Source: Deltaproteobacteria bacterium
Lineage (GTDB): Bacteria; Desulfobacterota; Desulfarculia; Adiutricales; Adiutricaceae
NCBI GenBank assembly: GCA_031277995.1
Contig: JAITLH010000030.1
Location: forward strand, 1 to 8,886
Reading direction: 5' to 3'
DNA length: 8,886 bases
The translations under genes were made by a program, and so were the position numbers. The notes below the pieces were generated by a model. The model did no database searches and had not been told where the DNA came from. It saw only the letters and a program-made list of their open reading frames with translations. Shown here piece by piece: positions 5,508-8,886 of the stretch (its first letter is position 1; each line of letters opens with the position of its first letter).

Positions 5508-5666
5508 ACGAGCGTCCCTGGCGCCCCCCACCCCGGTTAGCGGGCGGCGGGGCCATAAGGGTTTATTTTTTGGCTTATCTCGGCCAAGGCTCTTTGTCAG
5601 GACCGTCCAAGTTCGTTTTGGCGGCCTTTTCATCGATAGAGTAGAGGGACAAGGGAGGATTCTTAG

Positions 5667-6050
5667 GTGCCCAGGATTTCAGGCATAGATTTACCCCGCC
5701 AAAAGCGCGTCGAAATCGCTTTGACCTATATATACGGTCTGGGCCGTTCGAGCGCCCAGGCCATATTAACCAAAGCCGGCATAGATTTTGGCGTCAAAAG
5801 CGACAACCTGACCGACGACGAGGTGACCAGGATCCGCCGCATCATTGACGGCGAATACAAGGTCGAGGGTGATTTGCGTCGGGAAGTGACCATGAACATC
5901 AAGCGTTTGATGGACCTGGGTTGCTACCGGGGCCTAAGGCATAGGAAGGGTTTGCCGGTAAACGGCCAAAGGACCCACACCAACGCCCGGACCAGAAAGG
6001 GCCCCCGCCGCTCGGTGGTCGGAAAGAAAAAGGCCCCTTCCAAATCCTAA
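5667..6050 (+). CDS. rpsM: 30S ribosomal protein S13
   Basis: This encodes S13, a 30S head protein that contacts the P-site tRNA and forms intersubunit bridges. The 127-residue product begins MPRISGIDLPRQKRVEIALTYIYGLG. It continues through a helix-two-turns-helix region (about residues 14-60), then RREVTMNIKRLMDLGCYRGLRHRKGLPVNGQRT and the basic tail NARTRKGPRRSVVGKKK that reaches toward the tRNAs. The start is GTG 5667, with AAGGGAGG (5651-5658) 8 nt upstream. The 159-bp gap before it contains GC-rich and T-rich stretches but no supported gene. The stop codon lies within a small tandem duplication. Confidence 0.98.
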   Translation: MPRISGIDLPRQKRVEIALTYIYGLGRSSAQAILTKAGIDFGVKSDNLTDDEVTRIRRIIDGEYKVEGDLRREVTMNIKRLMDLGCYRGLRHRKGLPVNGQRTHTNARTRKGPRRSVVGKKKAPSKS

Positions 6051-6080
6051 AGATAAGGTCCTAAAGATAAGGTCCTAAGG
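6045..6080 (+). repeat. 14-bp tandem duplication spanning the rpsM stop codon
   Basis: TCCTAAAGATAAGG occurs at 6045-6058 and again at 6059-6072, followed by a partial third copy TCCTAAGG (6073-6080). The first copy includes the last rpsM codon and its TAA. Slippage during replication is a simple explanation. I see no coding role for the second copy. Confidence 0.8.
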
Positions 6081-6172
6081 GCGATCGGGCCCCCCATGGG
6101 TCCCATGGTCCCCTTTGCCCTTAGACTCTGACATTTCAATTTTCAGTTAACGTTTAGCCCTTAGAGGTATCA

Positions 6173-6568
6173 ATGTCGGCCAAAGCAGTTCGCAGATCGC
6201 GCAAAAAGAAGGAAAAAAAGATCATCCCCGTTGGGGTGGCCCATATCCATTCCACCTTCAGTAACACCATCGTGACCATAACCGATCCCCAGGGCAATAC
6301 CCTGGTTTGGTCCAGCGCCGGGGTTCAGGGTTTTAAGGGTTCTCGGAAGTCCACGCCCTACGCCGCCCAGACGGCCGTGGAAGACGCCACCAAAAAGGCC
6401 CAGGAACACGGGATGCGCAACGTCGACGTCTTTATCAAGGGCCCGGGCAATAGCCGGGAAGCGGCCCTTAGGGCTTTCCAAAATAGCGGCATCCACGTAA
6501 ATAACATACGCGACGTCACCCCCATCCCCCATAACGGGTGCCGTCCGCCCAAACGCCGCCGGGTCTAG
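6173..6568 (+). CDS. rpsK: 30S ribosomal protein S11
   Basis: This encodes S11, a 30S platform protein next to the E-site and the mRNA exit region. The 131-residue product has a basic N-terminal tail (KAVRRSRKKKEKK). The core follows: GVAHIHSTFSNTIVTITD, then WSSAGVQGFKGSRKSTPYAAQ, VFIKGPGNSREAALRAFQNSGI, and the conserved end RDVTPIPHNGCRPPKRRRV. The Asn-Gly pair in that end (N121-G122) is the site reported to form isoaspartate in E. coli S11. ATG 6173 is preceded by AGAGGT (6163-6168), 4 nt upstream. The 122-bp gap from rpsM holds the tandem duplication and short CCATGG palindromes, but no clear promoter. Confidence 0.98.
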   Translation: MSAKAVRRSRKKKEKKIIPVGVAHIHSTFSNTIVTITDPQGNTLVWSSAGVQGFKGSRKSTPYAAQTAVEDATKKAQEHGMRNVDVFIKGPGNSREAALRAFQNSGIHVNNIRDVTPIPHNGCRPPKRRRV

Positions 6569-6582
6569 GCCTCGGGCCAATG

Positions 6583-6605
6583 GGCCAAACGCGCTTGGTT
6601 TTTTT
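6583..6605 (+). terminator. Weak terminator-like hairpin after rpsK
   Basis: CCAA (6585-6588) pairs with TTGG (6595-6598) around ACGCGC, with possible G-T pairs extending it, followed by a T7 run (6599-6605). It starts 14 bp after the rpsK stop. The stem is short and AT-containing, so efficient termination is doubtful. Confidence 0.35.
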
Positions 6606-6645
6606 GGGGCGCCGATTTAGGATACATAAGGACATTGGAGTTTCG

Positions 6646-6669
6646 CCAACCGTCATAAGGGACGGTTGG
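6646..6669 (+). promoter_or_regulatory. Perfect 9-bp hairpin in the rpsD leader
   Basis: CCAACCGTC (6646-6654) and GACGGTTGG (6661-6669) are perfectly complementary around the 6-nt loop ATAAGG. The 3' arm ends 12 bp before the rpsD ribosome binding site (AGGAG, 6682-6686). S4 represses its own synthesis through mRNA leaders in other bacteria, so this is a candidate feedback or stability element. The match to known S4 leaders was not tested. Confidence 0.5.
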
Positions 6670-6692
6670 AGCTTTAATCGTAGGAGATAAAG

Positions 6693-7319
6693 GTGGCTAG
6701 ATACACCGCGGCAGTCTGCCGGATATGCAGACGCGAAAACACCAAGCTCTTCCTTAAGGGAGATCGTTGCTTGGCCAGCAAGTGCGCCTATGAGCGTAGG
6801 CCCAGCCTTCCGGGACAAACCGGATCTAGGCGGGGGAAGCTCTCTGAGTACGGCTTGCAGCTTCGGGAGAAGCAAAAAGTCAAGCGCTCATACGGCCTGA
6901 TGGAAAAGCAGTTTAGATCGACCTTTGAGAGGGCCGAGCGTCAAAAGGGCATCACCGGCGTCAATCTTTTGCTTTTGCTGGAAAGAAGGCTAGACAACAT
7001 CGTCTATCGTCTGGGCTTCGCCTCTTCCCGTAGCCAAGCCCGTCAGCTGGTATGCCATGGCCATTTTTTGGTTAACGGCCGCAAGGTCGATATACCCTCT
7101 TACCTGATCGAGGGCGGCGACTCGGTGACTTTGAGGGAAAAGAGTCGCAAGATCGCTTTCGTCCAGGACGCCCTGGATACCGTGGTAAGGCGGGGCTTGC
7201 CTAACTGGTTGGATCTTGACCGCGGCGCCTTTACCGGAAAGGTCAAGGACCTCCCGACCAGGGAAGACGTGGGCGGCACGATTACCGAGCAGCTCATCGT
7301 CGAGTTCTATTCCAAGTAA
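6693..7319 (+). CDS. rpsD: 30S ribosomal protein S4 (zinc-binding form)
   Basis: This encodes S4, a primary 16S rRNA-binding protein that nucleates 30S assembly and lines the mRNA entry channel with S3 and S5. The 208-residue product has an N-terminal zinc knuckle with C9, C12, C26 and C31, followed by ERRPSLPGQTG. The helical region includes LREKQKVKRSYGLMEKQF. The S4 RNA-binding domain (about residues 97-160) reads RRLDNIVYRLGFASSRSQARQ, then LVCHGHFLVNGRKVDIPSYL. The C-terminus TEQLIVEFYSK is typical. GTG 6693 is preceded by AGGAG (6682-6686), 6 nt upstream. A stable hairpin lies just before that site, consistent with possible autoregulation. Confidence 0.98.
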   Translation: MARYTAAVCRICRRENTKLFLKGDRCLASKCAYERRPSLPGQTGSRRGKLSEYGLQLREKQKVKRSYGLMEKQFRSTFERAERQKGITGVNLLLLLERRLDNIVYRLGFASSRSQARQLVCHGHFLVNGRKVDIPSYLIEGGDSVTLREKSRKIAFVQDALDTVVRRGLPNWLDLDRGAFTGKVKDLPTREDVGGTITEQLIVEFYSK

Positions 7320-7330
7320 CGTTGGCTCCA

Positions 7331-7369
7331 CTTGATCGGGCCCAGTTCTTTCTAGCTAGCCCGGTCAAG
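7331..7369 (+). promoter_or_regulatory. 11-bp hairpin after rpsD
   Basis: CTTGATCGGGC (7331-7341) pairs with GCCCGGTCAAG (7359-7369) along all 11 positions if one T-G wobble is allowed, with a 17-nt loop. It starts 12 bp after the rpsD stop. No T-tract follows, so it may be a 3'-end stabiliser or processing site within the rpsD-rpoA spacer. The rest of that 241-bp spacer holds no gene that I can support. Confidence 0.4.
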
Positions 7370-7501
7370 CCCGCCTTGGGCAAGCTTGGCTTGGTCAAGG
7401 CCCGGCCCGTTGCCGCGGCCTTAGGCCAATCGCGGCGAACGGTTTTGTCATTTTCGCGTTACGCTCCCAGTGACGATGGCCAGAGACGCCCTCGGCTTCT
7501 C

Positions 7502-7527
7502 TTTTATCTTTTCTTCGTTAGATAAAA
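7502..7527 (+). promoter_or_regulatory. AT-rich inverted repeat upstream of rpoA
   Basis: TTTTATCT (7502-7509) and AGATAAAA (7520-7527) are perfect 8-bp inverted copies separated by 10 bp. The second arm overlaps TAAAAT (7523-7528), a 5-of-6 match to a -10 box, but no good -35 sits at a suitable distance. It could be an operator, a weak promoter, or an RNA hairpin before the rpoA ribosome binding site. Confidence 0.35.
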
Positions 7528-7560
7528 TGGCCCCTATTCTTGGGACTTTCGGGAGAGGGT

Positions 7561-8556
7561 ATGGAAAAAAATTTGAAAGAAATCATTAGACCCCAATCGG
7601 TAGTCGTAGAGGAACTCGACAAGCAGAAAAATTACGGACTTTTTGTCTGCGAGCCCCTGGAAAGGGGTTTTGGGCTAACGTTGGGTAACGCCCTTAGAAG
7701 GGTGATGCTCTCCTCTCTGCCCGGCGCCGCCGTGGTTTCCGTTAAGATCGACAACGCCCTCCATGAACTAACCACCTTAACCGATGTCATCGAGGACGTT
7801 AGCGACATTATCCTAAACGTCAAGGAATTAAGGCTTAAGATGCATGGCCCCGGCCCCAGGTCCCTTAGGATCGACGCCGTCGGGCCCAAGGTCGTGACCG
7901 CGGCCGACATCGTCACCGACCATCAGTGCGAGGTTCTAAATAAAGATCTCGAGCTCGCTACCTTGGCCTCCAAAGGCAAGCTCAACATGACCTTGGAAGT
8001 GGCCATGGGCAAGGGTTACGTCCCGGCGGAAAAGCCGCCCGAGGAAGAGCAGATCATCGGGGTCATCCCCGTCGACGCCTTGTTTTCGCCCATCCGTAGG
8101 GTCAATTTCATAGTCACCAACGCCCGCATCGGCCAAAAGACCGACTATGACAAATTGTCTTTGGAAGTCTGGACCGACGGGAGCCTCTCCCCCCAGGACG
8201 CCGTGGCCACGGCCTCGAAGATTTTAAAGGACCAGCTGACCGTTTTTACCGAGATAGACGAGCTCTCCAAGGTCGAGGGTCTGATCGAACCCGAGATTAG
8301 CCAGGTAAGCGGCCCCAGCGAACATTTTTACCGCACGGTGGACGAGTTGGAGCTCTCGGTCAGATCGGCCAATTGCCTCAAAAACGCCGACATTTACTAC
8401 ATCGGCGATTTGGTCCAAAAGACCGAAAACGAGATGCTCAAGACCAAGAATTTTGGCCGCAAATCCCTAAACGAGATCAAGGCCGTTTTGACCGATATCG
8501 GCTTGTCGCTAGGCATGACCGTGGAAGGTTTCGTAAGACCGGAGAAGAAGGATTAG
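7561..8556 (+). CDS. rpoA: DNA-directed RNA polymerase alpha subunit
   Basis: This encodes the alpha subunit, which dimerises to nucleate RNA polymerase assembly and binds promoter UP elements and activators. The 331-residue product has the N-terminal domain (about 1-230) with ERGFGLTLGNALRRVMLSSLPG. The Arg pair there (R46-R47) corresponds to R44-R45 of E. coli, needed for assembly. After a linker, the C-terminal domain (about 255-325) has ELSVRSANCLKNADIYYIGD and KTKNFGRKSLNEIKAVL. R268, N271 and K274 correspond to the UP-element-contacting R265, N268 and K271. ATG 7561 is preceded by GGGAGAGGG (7551-7559). A TTG at 7540 would add seven residues. rplQ follows after only 6 bp. Confidence 0.98.
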   Translation: MEKNLKEIIRPQSVVVEELDKQKNYGLFVCEPLERGFGLTLGNALRRVMLSSLPGAAVVSVKIDNALHELTTLTDVIEDVSDIILNVKELRLKMHGPGPRSLRIDAVGPKVVTAADIVTDHQCEVLNKDLELATLASKGKLNMTLEVAMGKGYVPAEKPPEEEQIIGVIPVDALFSPIRRVNFIVTNARIGQKTDYDKLSLEVWTDGSLSPQDAVATASKILKDQLTVFTEIDELSKVEGLIEPEISQVSGPSEHFYRTVDELELSVRSANCLKNADIYYIGDLVQKTENEMLKTKNFGRKSLNEIKAVLTDIGLSLGMTVEGFVRPEKKD

Positions 8557-8562
8557 TTAGAG

Positions 8563-8886
8563 ATGCGACACCGTAAGTCAAACGTAAAACTGGGCCGAAC
8601 GGCCAGCCATAGGGAGGCCATGCTCCGAAACATGGCCACCTCCCTTTTTGAGCACCAGGAAATAAGGACCACTTTGTCCAAGGCCAAGGCCCTAAGGCCC
8701 TTGGTGGATAAGCTGATTAACCTGGCCAAAAGGGGCGATTTGCCCGCCAGGCGCTTTGTCCACGACACCCTTAGATCCGACAAGGTCGCGAAGGAAGTGA
8801 TGTCGGGCGCCAAACTAAAGTTTGGCGACCGCCAAAGCGGTTACGTCGTCATCGCCAAGCTGGGCTTTAGGGCCGGCGACCGGGCC
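8563..8886 (+). CDS. rplQ: 50S ribosomal protein L17, 5' part
   Basis: This encodes L17, a large-subunit protein near the polypeptide exit tunnel. It starts MRHRKSNVKLGRTASHREAM, the family N-terminus. It continues LRNMATSLFEHQEIRTTLSKAKALRPLVDKLI and GGYxxxxKLGFRAGD-like sequence (here SGYVVIAKLGFRAGD), close to the usual C-terminal end. 108 codons are present with no stop before the window ends, so only the last residues should be missing. ATG 8563 is 6 bp after the rpoA stop. Its likely ribosome binding site (AAGGA, 8548-8552) lies inside the end of rpoA, which suggests coupled translation. rplQ after rpoA is the standard end of the alpha operon. Confidence 0.96.
   Translation, partial: MRHRKSNVKLGRTASHREAMLRNMATSLFEHQEIRTTLSKAKALRPLVDKLINLAKRGDLPARRFVHDTLRSDKVAKEVMSGAKLKFGDRQSGYVVIAKLGFRAGDRA

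Noticed and set aside
5519..5577. GC-rich stretch followed by a T-rich run between rpmJ and rpsM, as a terminator
   Set aside because: Several weak stems are possible (for example CCCCG/CGGGG), but none sits directly before the T-run at about 5570.
6128..6156. CTGACA-like -35 box upstream of rpsK
   Set aside because: No acceptable -10 hexamer occurs at 15-19 bp spacing.
7445..7473. TTGTCA as a -35 box upstream of rpoA
   Set aside because: The sequence at the expected -10 position is GC-rich and does not match.
7322..7525. 67-codon + strand open frame between rpsD and rpoA
   Set aside because: It has no good ribosome binding site, overlaps the hairpins in the spacer, and its composition does not resemble any known small protein.

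Overview
This window is one continuous run of translation and transcription genes, all on the + strand. It covers the 3' half of a bacterial spc ribosomal protein operon joined to an alpha operon. The order is rpsH (3' end only), rplF, rplR, rpsE, rpmD, rplO, secY, adk, rpmJ, rpsM, rpsK, rpsD, rpoA, rplQ (5' part only). Every protein is recognisable from family motifs. I see no mobile element, CRISPR array, tRNA, rRNA or defence gene.

Organism: a bacterium. The eubacterial r-protein set, an alpha subunit with a full CTD, strong Shine-Dalgarno sites, and adk between secY and rpmJ with no map or infA there all fit. The GC-rich codons and gene order would suit a member of the former Deltaproteobacteria (Desulfobacterota), but this is a low-confidence guess. 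Start codons are mixed: ATG for most, GTG for rpsE, adk, rpsM and rpsD, and TTG for secY. Stops include TAA, TAG and TGA.

Layout: bases 1-192 are the end of rpsH, with an in-frame TGA at 22-24 inside otherwise good S8 sequence. 323-3092 hold rplF to rplO. rpmD is unusual: its L30 domain is embedded in a protein more than twice the usual length. rplO has a C-terminal tail. 3189-4505 is secY. A near-consensus sigma70-type promoter (4543-4571) lies in the secY-adk gap, so adk and the alpha-operon genes downstream may be transcribed separately. 4642-5283 is adk, 5394-7319 hold rpmJ, rpsM, rpsK and rpsD, and 7561 to the end hold rpoA and rplQ.

The spacers are the unexpected part. Most gaps here are about 95-240 bp, long for a ribosomal protein operon, and many contain inverted repeats: terminator-like hairpins with T-tracts before rplO and after rpsK, an 18-bp-arm hairpin between rplO and secY, a hairpin in the adk leader, a perfect 9-bp stem just before the rpsD ribosome binding site, and short tandem repeats after adk and rpsM. 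These could balance expression by attenuation, mRNA processing or r-protein feedback. That role is inferred from sequence alone.

Together the genes encode small-subunit proteins S8, S5, S13, S11 and S4, large-subunit proteins L6, L18, L30, L15, L36 and L17, the SecY translocon channel, adenylate kinase, and the RNA polymerase alpha subunit. No completely new system is evident. The items most worth a second look are the rpsH stop, the extended L30, and the structured spacers.
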